Source: Nematostella vectensis (Eukaryota > Cnidaria > Anthozoa > Actiniaria > Edwardsiidae). From it: a DNA stretch of 64,000 nucleotides. Shown here piece by piece: positions 26,789 to 36,613 of this stretch. The position numbers and the translations under genes were made by a program. Location: the NCBI RefSeq assembly GCF_932526225.1, contig NC_064038.1, positions 1,676,001 through 1,740,000 on the forward strand. Reading direction: 5' to 3'. The notes under the pieces were generated by a model that saw only the letters and a program-made list of their open reading frames with translations, was not told where the DNA came from and searched no databases. How positions within the stretch are numbered: position 1 is the first letter of the stretch; the number at the start of each line of letters is the position of its first letter.

Positions 26789-29700
26789 TATTTTTTTTCT
26801 TTATTTTTTTTTTTAAATCGATACTTAATTATACTGTTCTTGGTGTGTCATGACATAAAAAGAAGGTATAGGGACATTTTTATGTACTCTCAGCATCTTT
26901 GATGTGCTCATGCTTTGTTCAGGATCCTGTACATATTTTATGCACACAAGAACTAACTAGATTCCTTGGATAACTTGATTAAGTAGATTGTAACATAGAG
27001 CATAGCGCTCGATAGATTGATACACCTTTTTTCCGAGTATACTGTTTTATTTTTCCTAATGTTACTTTTTGGAATTTACATTCGGAAAAAAAATTATCGA
27101 TTGTAACCTTTTGTAGGTTACACTCGTAAAACAAATTCCCGAATGTAACCCTGGAGCTTTTCCCGAATGTAACCTCTAGTCCGATGGTGACTTTGGTTGG
27201 GATAGTTTACGATACCAATAGTATTAAAAGTAATTTTCATTACAATTCCCTTCAGCAATGCCACGTTAGTCTTTCGTTGCGGGCACTTGACTACTAACGC
27301 AGCTACCCGGGTTCGATTCCCGCTGATAGCCTATTTTTTTTTCTTTATTTTTTTTTTAAATATCGATACTTAATTATACTGTTCTTGGTGTGGCATGACA
27401 TAAAAAGAAGGTATAGGGACATTTTTATGTACTCTCAGCATATTTGATGTGCTCATGCTTTGTTCAGGTTCCTGTACATATTTTATGCACACAAGAACTA
27501 GATTCCTTGGATAACTTGATTAAGTAGATTCTAACATAGAGCATAGCGCTCGATAGATTGATATACCTTTTTTTCCGAGTATACTGTTTTATTTTTCCTA
27601 ATGATACTTTTTGGAATTTACATTCGGAAAAACATTATCGATTGTAACCTTTTGGAGGTTACACTCGTAAAACAAATTCCCGAATGTAACCCTGAAGCTT
27701 TTCCCGAATGTAACCTCCAGTCCGATGGTGACTTTGCTTGGGATAGTTTACGATACCAATAGTATTAAAAGTAATTTTCATTACAATTCCCTTCAGCAAT
27801 GCCACGTTAGTCTTTCGTTGCGGGCACTTGACTACTAACGCAGCGACACGGGTTCGATTCCCGCTGATAGCCTATTTTTTTTCTTTATTCTTTTTTTAAA
27901 TATCGATACTTAATTATACTGTTCTTGGTGTGTCATGACATAAAAAGAAGGTATAGGGACATTTTTATGTACTCTCAGCATCTTTGATGTGCTCATGCTT
28001 TGTTTAGGATCCTGCACATATTTTATGCACACAAGAACTAACTAGATTCCTTGGATAACTTGATTAAGTAGATTCTAACATAGAGCATAGCGCTCGATAG
28101 ATTGATATACCTTTTTTTCCGAGTATACTGTTTTATTTTTCCTAATGTTCCTTTTTGGAATTTACATTCGGAAAAAAAATTATCGATTGTAACCTTTTGG
28201 AGGTTACACTCGTAAAACAAATTCCCGAATGTAACCCTGAAGCTTTTCCCGAATGTAACCTCCAGTCCGATTGTGACTTTGCTTAGGATAGTTTACGATA
28301 CCAATAGTATTAAAAGTAATTTTCATTACAATTCCCTTCAGCAATGCCACGTTAGTCTTTCGTTGCGGGCACTTGACTACTAACGCAGCTACCCGGGTTC
28401 GATTCCCGCTGATAGCCTATTTTTTTTCTTTATTTTTTTTTAAATATCGATACTTAATTATACTGTTCTTGGTGTGGCATGACATAAAAAGAAGGTATAG
28501 GGACATTTTTATGTACTCTCAGCATATTTGATGTGCTCATGCGTTGTTCAGGTTCCTGTACATATTTTATGCACACAAGAACTAGATTCCTTGGATAACT
28601 TGATTAAGTAGATTCTAACATAGAGCATAGCGCTCGATAGATTGATATACCTTTTTTTCCGAGTATACTGTTTTATTTTTCCTAATGTTACTTTTTGGAA
28701 TTTACATTCGGAAAAACATTATCGATTGTAACCTTTTGGAGGTTACACTCGTAAAACAAATTCCCGAATGTAACCCTGAAGCTTTTCCCGAATGTAACCT
28801 CCAGTCCGATGGTGACTTTGCTTGGGATAGTTTACGATACCAATAGTATTAAAAGTAATTTTCATCACAATTCCCTTCAGCAATGCCACGTTAGTCTTTC
28901 GTTGCGGGCACTTGACTACTAACGCAGCGACACGGGTTCGATTCCCGCTGATAGCCTATTTTTTTTCTTTATTCTTTTTTTAAATATCGATACTTAATTA
29001 TACTGTTCTTGGTGTGTCATGACATAAAAAGAAGGTATAGGGACATTTTTATGTACTCTCAGCATCTTTGATGTGCTCATGCTTTGTTTAGGATCCTGCA
29101 CATATTTTATGCACACAAGAACTAACTAGATTCCTTGGATAACTTGATTAAGTAGATTCTAACATAGAGCATAGCGCTCGATAGATTGATATACCTTTTT
29201 TTCCGAGTATACTGTTTTATTTTTCCTAATGTTCCTTTTTGGAATTTACATTCGGAAAAAAAATTATCGATTGTAACCTTTTTGAGGTTACACTCGTAAA
29301 ACAAATTCCCGAATGTAACCCTGAAGCTTTTCCCGAATGTAACCTCCAGTCCGATTGTGACTTTGCTTAGGATAGTTTACGATACCAATAGTATTAAAAG
29401 TAATTTTCATTACAATTCCCTTCAGCAATGCCACGTTAGTCTTTCGTTGCGGGCACTTGACTACTAACGCAGCGACCCGGGTTCGATTCCCGCTGATAGA
29501 TTATTTTTTTTCTTTCTTTTTTTTTTAAATATCGATACTTAATTATACTGTTCTTGGTGTGTCATGACATAAAAAGAAGGTATAGGGACATTTTTATGTA
29601 CTCTCAGCATCTTTGATGTGCTCATGCTTTGTTCAGGATCCTGCACATATTTTATGCACACAAGAACTAACTAGATTCCTTGGATAACTTGATTAAGTAG

Positions 29701-32700
29701 ATTCTAACATAGAGCATAGCGCTCGATAGATTGATATACCTTTTTTTCCGAGTATACTGTTTTATTTTCCTAATGTTACTTTTTGGAATTTACATTCGGA
29801 AAAAAAATTATCGATTGTAACCTTTTGGAGGTTACACTCGTAAAACAAATTCCCGAATGTAACCCTGAAGCTTTTCCCGAATGTAACCTCCAGTCCGATG
29901 GTGACTTTGCTTGGGATAGTTTACGATACCAATAGTATTAAAAGTAATTTTCATTACAATTCCCTTCAGCAATGCCACGTTAGTCTTTCGTTGCGGGCAC
30001 TTGACTACTAACGCAGCGACCCGGGTTCGATTCCCGCTGATAGCCTATTTTTTTTCTTTCTTTTTTTTTTAAATATCGATACTTAATTATACTGTTCTTG
30101 GTGTGTCATGACATAAAAAGAAGGTATATGGACATTTTTATGTACTCTCAGCATCTTTGATGTGCTCATGCTTTGTTCAGGATCCTGCACATATTTTATG
30201 CACACAAGAACTAACTCGATTCCTTGGATAACATGATTAAGTAGATTCTAACATAGAGCATAGCGCTCGATAGATTGATATACCTTTTTTCCGAGTATAC
30301 TGTTTTATTTTTCCTAATGTTACTTTTTGGAAATTACATTCGGAAAAAAAAATTATCGATTGTAACCTTTTGTAGGTTACACTCGTAAAACAAATTCCCG
30401 AATGTAACCCTGAAGCTTTTCCCGAATGTAACCTCCAGTCCGATGGTGACTTTGCTTGGGATAGTTTACGATACCAATAGTATTAAAAGTAATTTTAATT
30501 TCAATTCCCTTCAGCAAATCCACGTTAGTCTTTCGTTGCGGACACTTGACTACTAACGCAGCGACCCGGGTTCGATTCCCGCTGATAGCCTATTTTTTCT
30601 TCTTTTTTTTTTTTTTAAAGATCGATACTTATTTATACTGTTCTTGGTGTGTCATGACATAAAAAGAAGGTATAGGGACATTTTTATGTACTCTCAGCAT
30701 CTTTGATGTGCTCATGCTTTGTTCAGGATCCTGTACATATTTTATGCACACAAGAACTAACTAGATTCCTTGGATAACTTGATTAAGTAGATTCTAACAT
30801 AGAGCATAGCGCTCGATAGATTGATATACCTTTTTTTCCGAGTATACTGTTTTAATTTCCTAATGTTACTTTTTGGAATTTACATTCGGAAAAAAAATTA
30901 TCGATTGTAACCTTTTGGAGGTTACACTCGTAAAACAAATTCCCGAATGTAACCCTGAAGCTTTTCCCGAATGTAACCTCCAGTCCGATGGTGACTTTGC
31001 TTGGGATAGTTTACGATACCAATAGTATTAAAAGTAATTTTCATTACAATTCCCTTCAGCAATGCCACGTTAGTCTTTCGTTGCGCGCACTTGACTACTA
31101 ACGCAGCGACCCGGGTTCGATTCCCGCTGATAGCCTATTTTTTTTCTTTCTTTTTTTTTAAATATCGATACTTAATTATACTGTTCTTGGTGTGTCATGA
31201 CATAAAAAGAAGGTATAGGGACATTTTTATGTACTCTCAGCATCTTTGATGTGCTCATGCTTTGTTCAGGATCCTGCACATATTTTATGCACACAAGAAC
31301 TAACTAGATTCCTTGGATAACATGATTAAGTAGATTCTAACATAGAGCATAGCGCTCGATAGATAGATATACCTTTTTTTCCGAGTATACTGTTTTATTT
31401 TTCCTAATAAGACTTTTTGGAATTTACATTCGGAAAAAAAAATATCGATTGTAACCTTTTGGAGGTTACTTTCGTAAAACAAATTCCCAAATGTAACCCT
31501 GAAGCTTTTCCCGAATGTAACCCCCAGTCCGATGGTGACTTTGCTTGGGATTGTTTACGATACCAATAGTATTAAAAGTAATTTTCATTACAATTCCCTT
31601 CAGCAATGCCACGTTAGTCTTTCTTTGCGGGCACTTGACTACTAACGCAGCTACCCGGGTTCGATTCCCGCTGATAGCCTATTTTTTTTTCTTTATTTTT
31701 TTTTAAAATATCGATACTTAATTATACTGTTCTTGGTGTGGCATGACATAAAAAGAAGGTATAGGGACATTTTTATGTACTCTCAGCATGTTTGATGTGC
31801 TCATGCTTTGTTCAGGTTCTTGTACATATTTTATGCACACAAGAACTAGATTCCTTGGATAACTTGATTAAGTAGATTCTAACATAGAGCATAGCGCTCG
31901 ATAGATTGATATACCTTTTTTTCCGAGTAGACTGTTTTATTTTTCCTAATGTTACTTTTTGGAATTTACATTCGGAAAAACATTATCGATTGTAACCTTT
32001 TGGAGGTTACACTCGTAAAACAAATTCCCGAATGTAACCCTGAAGCTTTTCCCGAATGTAACCTCCAGTCCGATGGTGACTTTGCTTGGGATAGTTTACG
32101 ATACCAATAGTATTAAAAGTAATTTTCATTACAATTCCCTTCAGCAATGCCACGTTAGTCTTTCGTTGCGGGCACTTGACTACTAACGCAGCGACACGGG
32201 TTCGATTCCCGCGGATAGCCTATTTTTTTTCTTTATTCTTTTTTTAAATATCGATACTTAATTATACTGTTCTTGGTGTGTCATGACATAAAAAGAAGGT
32301 ATAGGGACATTTTTATGTACTCTCAGCATCTTTGATGTGCTCATGCTTTGTTTAGGATCCTGCACATATTTTATGCACACAAGAACTAACTAGATTCCTT
32401 GGATAACTTGATTAAGTAGATTCTAACATAGAGCATAGCGCTCGATAGATTGATATACCTTTTTTTCCGAGTATACTGTTTTATTTTTCCTAATGTTACT
32501 TTTTGGAATTTACATTCGGAAAAAAAATTATCGATTGTAACCTTTTGGAGGTTACACTCGTAAAACAAATTCCCGAATGTAACCCTGAAGCTTTTCCCGA
32601 ATGTAACCTCCAGTCCGATTGTGACTTTGCTTGGGATAGTTTACGATACCAATAGTATTAAAAGTAATTTTCATTACAATTCCCTTCAGCAATGCCACGT

Positions 32701-35493
32701 TAGTCTTTCGTTGCGGGCACTTGACTACTAACGCAGCGACCCGGGTTCGATTCCCGCTGATAGCCTATTTTTTTTCTTTATTTTTTTTTTTAAATCGATA
32801 CTTAATTATACTGTTCTTGGTGTGTCATGACATAAAAAGAAGGTATAGGGACATTTTTATGTACTCTCAGCATCTTTGATGTGCTCATGCTTTGTTCAGG
32901 ATCCTGAACATATTTTATGCACACAAGAACTAACTAGATTCCTTGGATAACTTGATTAAGTAGATTCTAACATATAGCATAGCGCTCGATAGATTGATAT
33001 ACCTTTTTTTCCGAGTATACTGTTTTATTTTTCCTAATTTTCCTTTTTTAAAATTTACATTCGCAAAAAAATTATCGATTGTAACCTTTTGGAGGTTACA
33101 CTCGTAAAACAAATTCCCGAATGTAACCCTGAAGCTTTTCCCGAATGTAACCTCCAGTCCGATGGTGACTTTGCTTGGGATAGTTTACGATACCAATAGT
33201 ATTAAAAGTAATTTTCATTACAATTCCCTTCAGCAATGCCACGTTAGTCTTTCGTTGCGGGCACTTGACTACTAACGCAGCGACCCGGGTTCGATTCCCG
33301 CTGATAGTCTATTTCTTTTTCTTTATTTTTTTTTTTAAATATCGATACTTAATTATACTGTTCTTGGTGTGTCATGACATAAAAAGAAGGTATAGGGACA
33401 TTTTTATGTACTCTCAGCATCTTTGATGTGCTCATGCTTTGTTCAGGATCCTGTACATATTTTATGCACACAAGAACTAACTAGATTCCTTGGATAACTT
33501 GATTAAGTAGATTCTAACATAGAGCATAGCGCTCGATAGATTGATATACCTTTTTTCCGAGTATACTGTTTTATTTTTCCTAATGTTACTTTTTGGAAAT
33601 TACATTCGGAAAAAAAAATTATCGATTGTAACCTTTTGTAGGTTACACTTGTAAAACAAATTCCCGAATGTAACCCTGAAGCTTTTCCCGAATGTAACCT
33701 CCAGTCCGATGGTGACTTTGGTTGGGATAGTTTACGATACCAATAGTATTAAAAGTAATTTTAATTTCAATTCCCTTCAGCAAATCCACGTTAGTCTTTC
33801 GTTGCGGACACTTGACTACTAACGCAGCGACCCGGGTTTGATTCCCGCTGATAGCCTATTTTTTCTTCTTTTTTTTTTTTTTTAAATATCGATACTTATT
33901 TATACTGTTCTTGGTGTGTCATGACATAAAAAGAAGGTATAGGGACATTTTTATGTACTCTCAGCATCTTTGATGTGCTCATGCTTTGTTCAGGATCCTG
34001 TACATATTTTATGCACACAAGAACTAACTAGATTCCTTGGATAACTTGATTAAGTAGATTCTAACATAGAGCATAGCGCTCGATAGATTGATATACCTTT
34101 TTTTCCGAGTATACTGTTTTACTTTCCTAATGTTACTTTTTGGAATTTACATTCGGAAAAAAAATTATCGATTGTAACCTTTTGGAGGTTACACTCGTAA
34201 AACAAATTCCCGAATGTAACCCTGAAGCTTTTCCCGAATGTAACCTCCAGTCCGATGGTGACTTTGCTTGGGATAGTTTACGATACCAATAGTATTAAAA
34301 GTAATTTTCATTACAATTCCCTTCAGCAATGCCACGTTAGTCTTTCGTTGCGGGCACTTGACTACTAACGCAGCTACCCGGGTTCGATTCCCGCTGATAG
34401 CCTATTTTTTTTTCTTTATTTTATTTTTTAAATATCGATACTTAATTATAATGTTCTTGGTGTGTCATGACATAAAAAGAAGGTATAGGGACATTTTTAT
34501 GTACTCTCAGCATCTTTGATGTGCTCATGCTTTGTTTAGGATCCTGCACATATTTTATGCACACAAGAACTAACTAGATTCCTTGGATAACTTGATTAAG
34601 TAGATTCTAACATAGAGCATAGCGCTCGATCGATTGATATACCTTTTTTTCCGAGTATACTGTTTTATTTTTCCTAATGTTACTTTTTGGAATTTACATT
34701 CGGAAAAAAAATTATCGATTGTAACCTTTTGGAGGTTACACTCGTAAAACAAATTCCCGAATGTAACCCTGAAGCTTTTCCCGAATGTAACCTCCAGTGC
34801 GATGGTGACTTTGCTTGGGATAGTTTACGATACCAATAGTATTAAAAGTAATTTTCATTACAATTCCCTTCAGCAATGCCACGTTAGTCTTTCGTTGCGG
34901 GCAATTGACTACTAACGCAGCGACCCGGGTTCGATTCCCGCTGATAGCCTATTTTTTTTCTTTATTTTTTTGTTTTAAATCGATACTTAATTATACTGTT
35001 CTTGGTGTGTCATGACATAAAAAGAAGGTATAGGGACATTTTTATGTACTCTCAGCATCTTTGATGTGCTCATGCTTTGTTCAGGATCCTGAACATATTT
35101 TATGCACACAAGAACTAACTAGATTCCTTGGATAACTTGATTAAGTAGTTTCTAACATAGAGCATAGCGCTCGATAGATTGATATACCTTTTTTTCCGAG
35201 TATACTGTTTCATTTTTCCTAATTTTCCTTTTTGGAATTTACATTCGGAAAAAAATTATCGATTGTAACCTTTTGGAGGTTACACTCGTAAAACAAATTC
35301 CCGAATGTAACCCTGAAGCTTTTCCCGAATGTAACCTCCAGTCCGATGGTGACTTTGCTTGGGATAGTTTACGATACCAATAGTATTAAAAGTAATTTTC
35401 ATTACAATTCCCTTCAGCAATGCCACGTTAGTCTTTCGTTGCGGGCACATGACTACTAACGCAGCGACCCGGGTTCGATTCCCGCTGATATCC
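26789..35493 (+). repeat. Sixteen-monomer block M51-M66, copy A
   Basis: Monomer ends are at 27331, 27872, 28417, 28956, 29501, 30045, 30590, 31135, 31679, 32220, 32765, 33309, 33856, 34402, 34949 and 35493. This block recurs at 50756-59464, offset 23,967 bp at its start and 23,971-23,973 bp for most of it. Shared markers: CCTCTAGTCC (M51), GCTGATAGATT replacing GATAGCC (M55), AAAGATCGATACTTATTT (M58), AATAAGACTTTTT (M59), CCCGCGGATAGCC (M60), AACATATAGC (M62), GGGTTTGATT (M63), CGATCGATTG (M65), GGCACATGAC with GATATCC (M66). Confidence 0.9.
27332..27872 (+). repeat. Monomer M52, ACTAG-deletion subtype (also M54, M60, M98, M104)
   Basis: CAAGAACTAGATT replaces CAAGAACTAACTAGATT, a 4-bp loss within the near-repeat CTAACTAG. 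The unit also carries GTGTGGCATG and CAGGTTCCTG, so two of the standard palindromes are broken together. The five members sit at 27332-27872, 28418-28956, 31680-32220, 52391-52929 and 55653-56193, and have the shortest normal lengths (539-541 bp). Confidence 0.85.
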
Positions 35494-36070
35494 TATTTTT
35501 TTTTCTTTATTTTTTTTTTTAAATATCGATACTTAATTATACTGTTCTTGGTGTGTCATGACATAAAAAGAAGGTATAGGGACATTTTTATGTACTCTCA
35601 GCATCTTTGATGTGCTCATGCTTTGTTCAGGATCCTGTACATATTTTATGCACACAAGAACTAAATTGATTCCTTGGATAACTTGATTAAGTAGATTCTA
35701 ACATAGAGCATAGCGCTCGATAGATTGATATACCTTTTTTTCCGAGTATACTGTTTTATTTTTCCTAATGTTACTTTTTGGAATTTACATTCGGAAAAAA
35801 AATTATCGATTGTAACCTTTTGGAGGTTACACTCGTAAAACAAATTCCCGAATGTAACCCTGAAGCTTTTCCCGAATGTAACCTCCAGTCCGATGGTGAC
35901 TTTGCTTGGGATAGTTTACGATACCAATAGTATTAAAAGTAATTTTAATTACAATTCCCTTCAGCAATGCCACGTTAGTCTTTCGTTGCGGGCACTTGAC
36001 TACTAACGCAGCGACCCGGGTTCGGTTCCCGCTGATAGCCTATTTTTTTTTCTTTATTTTTTTTTTAAAT

Positions 36071-36076
36071 ATCGAT
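36071..36076. other. ATCGAT (ClaI-type) palindrome next to T-tract
   Basis: The site sits inside TATCGATA (36070-36077) in this unit. Many units have AAATCGATAC instead, lacking AT, and these are often the units carrying the CCTGAAC palindrome. A second ATCGAT normally lies at 36351-36356, so ClaI would cut most monomers twice. Confidence 0.85.
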
Positions 36077-36100
36077 ACTTAATTATACTGTTCTTGGTGT

Positions 36101-36108
36101 GTCATGAC
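36101..36108. repeat. Perfect 8-bp palindrome GTCATGAC
   Basis: Present in almost every unit. It is broken in M52, M54, M60, M98 and M104 (GGCATGAC) and in M18 (ATCATGAC). No binding protein is implied by the sequence alone. Confidence 0.85.
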
Positions 36109-36173
36109 ATAAAAAGAAGGTATAGGGACATTTTTATGTACTCTCAGCATCTTTGATGTGCTCATGCTTTGTT

Positions 36174-36183
36174 CAGGATCCTG
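36174..36183. repeat. BamHI-centred palindrome CAGGATCCTG
   Basis: Ten perfectly symmetric bases in this common form, which continues as TGTAC. Other units have TTTAGGATCCTGCAC (8 symmetric bases) or TGTTCAGGATCCTGAACA (18 symmetric bases, for example 14374-14391). Five units with CAGGTTC lose the BamHI site. Confidence 0.88.
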
Positions 36184-36251
36184 TACATATTTTATGCACA
36201 CAAGAACTAACTAGATTCCTTGGATAACTTGATTAAGTAGATTCTAACATA

Positions 36252-36264
36252 GAGCATAGCGCTC
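36252..36264 (+). repeat. Mini-hairpin GAGC-ATAGC-GCTC
   Basis: A 4-bp perfect stem around a 5-nt loop, conserved in most monomers. Units of the TAGCTCTCGAT subtype (M23, M32, M33, M38, M74, M75, M78, M79) lose the pairing, so it is not under strict constraint. Confidence 0.7.
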
Positions 36265-36329
36265 GATAGATTGATATACCTTTTTTTCCGAGTATACTGT
36301 TTTATTTTTCCTAATGTTACTTTTTGGAA

Positions 36330-36429
36330 TTTACATTCGGAAAAAAAATTATCGATTGTAACCTTTTGGAGGTTACACTCGTAAAACAAATTCCCGAATG
36401 TAACCCTGAAGCTTTTCCCGAATGTAACC
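36330..36429. repeat. Cluster of five GGTTACATTCGGG-like motifs, direct and inverted
   Basis: Five related half-sites lie within 100 bp. TTTACATTCGG (36330-36340) and GGTTACACTCG (36371-36381) face one way. GATTGTAACC (36354-36363) and two exact copies of CCCGAATGTAACC (36393-36405 and 36417-36429, 24 bp apart) face the other. GGTTACACTCG can pair with the first CGAATGTAACC at 10 of 11 positions around a 13-nt loop. TGTAACC and GGTTACA (36357-36363, 36371-36377) give an alternative 7-bp stem. This is the most conserved part of the unit. It resembles a protein-binding array or a relic of internal duplication; I cannot tell which. Confidence 0.85.
36409..36414. other. HindIII site between the two 13-bp direct repeats
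   Basis: AAGCTT is present in nearly all units. It is lost where the 24-bp deletion occurs (M111, M114) and by point changes in M46 (AAGCAT) and M98/M99 (GAATCTT near 53299). Confidence 0.85.
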
Positions 36430-36514
36430 TCCAGTCCGATGGTGACTTTGCTTGGGATAGTTTACGATACCAATAGTATTAAAAGTAATTTTCATTACAA
36501 TTCCCTTCAGCAAT

Positions 36515-36586
36515 GCCACGTTAGTCTTTCGTTGCGGGCACTTGACTACTAACGCAGCTACCCGGGTTCGATTCCCGCTGATAGCC
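36515..36586 (+). pseudogene. tRNA-like module, degenerate 72-nt cloverleaf (one per monomer)
   Basis: Counting back from the 3' end, every cloverleaf segment fits standard spacing. Acceptor GCCACGT against TGATAGC pairs at 3 of 7 positions. TA is at positions 8-9. D-stem GTCT/GGGC pairs at 4 of 4 with two G-U, around an 8-nt loop. Anticodon stem CTTGA/CGCAG pairs at 2 of 5, with a well-formed loop CTACTAA. A four-base variable region follows. T-stem CCGGG/CCCGC pairs at 4 of 5 around the canonical loop TTCGATT, and C is at position 73. No encoded CCA follows. The T-arm is tRNA-grade and the 5' half is eroded, so I read this as a tRNA-derived relic amplified with the satellite, not a working tRNA. 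The formal anticodon ACT (serine) should not be trusted, because the variable region is too short for a tRNA-Ser. Other copies occupy the 72 bp ending at each listed monomer end, apart from small indels. Confidence 0.65.
36565..36575 (+). promoter_or_regulatory. RNA polymerase III box B (GGTTCGATTCC)
   Basis: Matches the eukaryotic box B consensus GGTTCGANTCC at every position. By eye about 109 of 118 copies keep it. Changed copies are M4, M5, M33, M45, M63, M67, M75, M84 and M107. M25, M40 and M81 have the equally canonical GGTTCGAATCC. The expected box A region (36522 onward, TAGTCTTTCGTTG) is a weak match, so TFIIIC binding is plausible but efficient transcription is doubtful. Confidence 0.7.
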
Positions 36587-36588
36587 TA

Positions 36589-36613
36589 TTTTGTTTTCTT
36601 TATTTTTTTTTTT
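36589..36613 (+). terminator. T-rich tract downstream of the tRNA-like module
   Basis: A run of T interrupted by single G, C or A starts 2-3 bp after the tRNA-like end. Runs of four or more T terminate eukaryotic Pol III on the coding strand, so a transcript driven by the internal box B would end here at about 75-85 nt. The tract varies in length and interruption from unit to unit and accounts for most monomer length variation. Confidence 0.65.

Larger units (their letters stand above)
36041..36586 (+). repeat. Representative monomer (M68) used for the internal annotation
   Basis: This 546-bp unit carries the commonest state at the landmark positions I compared. It opens with the T-tract that follows the preceding tRNA-like end and closes with the last base of its own tRNA-like module. 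The sites listed inside it (36041-36613) apply to the other monomers at the same relative positions unless a variant is mentioned. BamHI, HindIII, SmaI and ClaI sites are each normally present, so digestion should give a ladder of about 545 bp. Confidence 0.9.

Noticed and set aside
36207-36389. Recurrent 60-codon minus-strand ORF (more than 30 intact copies; starts MFYECN) and a 67-codon plus-strand ORF
   Set aside because: They recur because the monomer recurs. They overlap each other's positions on opposite strands, and many units break the frame through A-run length changes. There is no domain, signal sequence or codon pattern to support translation.
36528-36545. CENP-B box (TTCGTTG followed by CGGG looks suggestive)
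   Set aside because: The required spacing TTCGnnnnAnnCGGG is not met here. CCCGAATGTAACC matches only the first half of the reverse consensus.
36515-36586. Functional tRNA gene, nominal anticodon ACT
   Set aside because: The acceptor pairs at 3 of 7 and the anticodon stem at 2 of 5 positions, box A is poor, and the variable region is too short for a tRNA-Ser. Only the T-arm is convincing.
36565-36586. Retrotransposon primer-binding site read on the minus strand
   Set aside because: A primer-binding site copies a mature tRNA 3' end and begins TGG (complement of CCA). Here the minus strand reads TAGGCTATC with no CCA complement, and no LTR or polyprotein is present.
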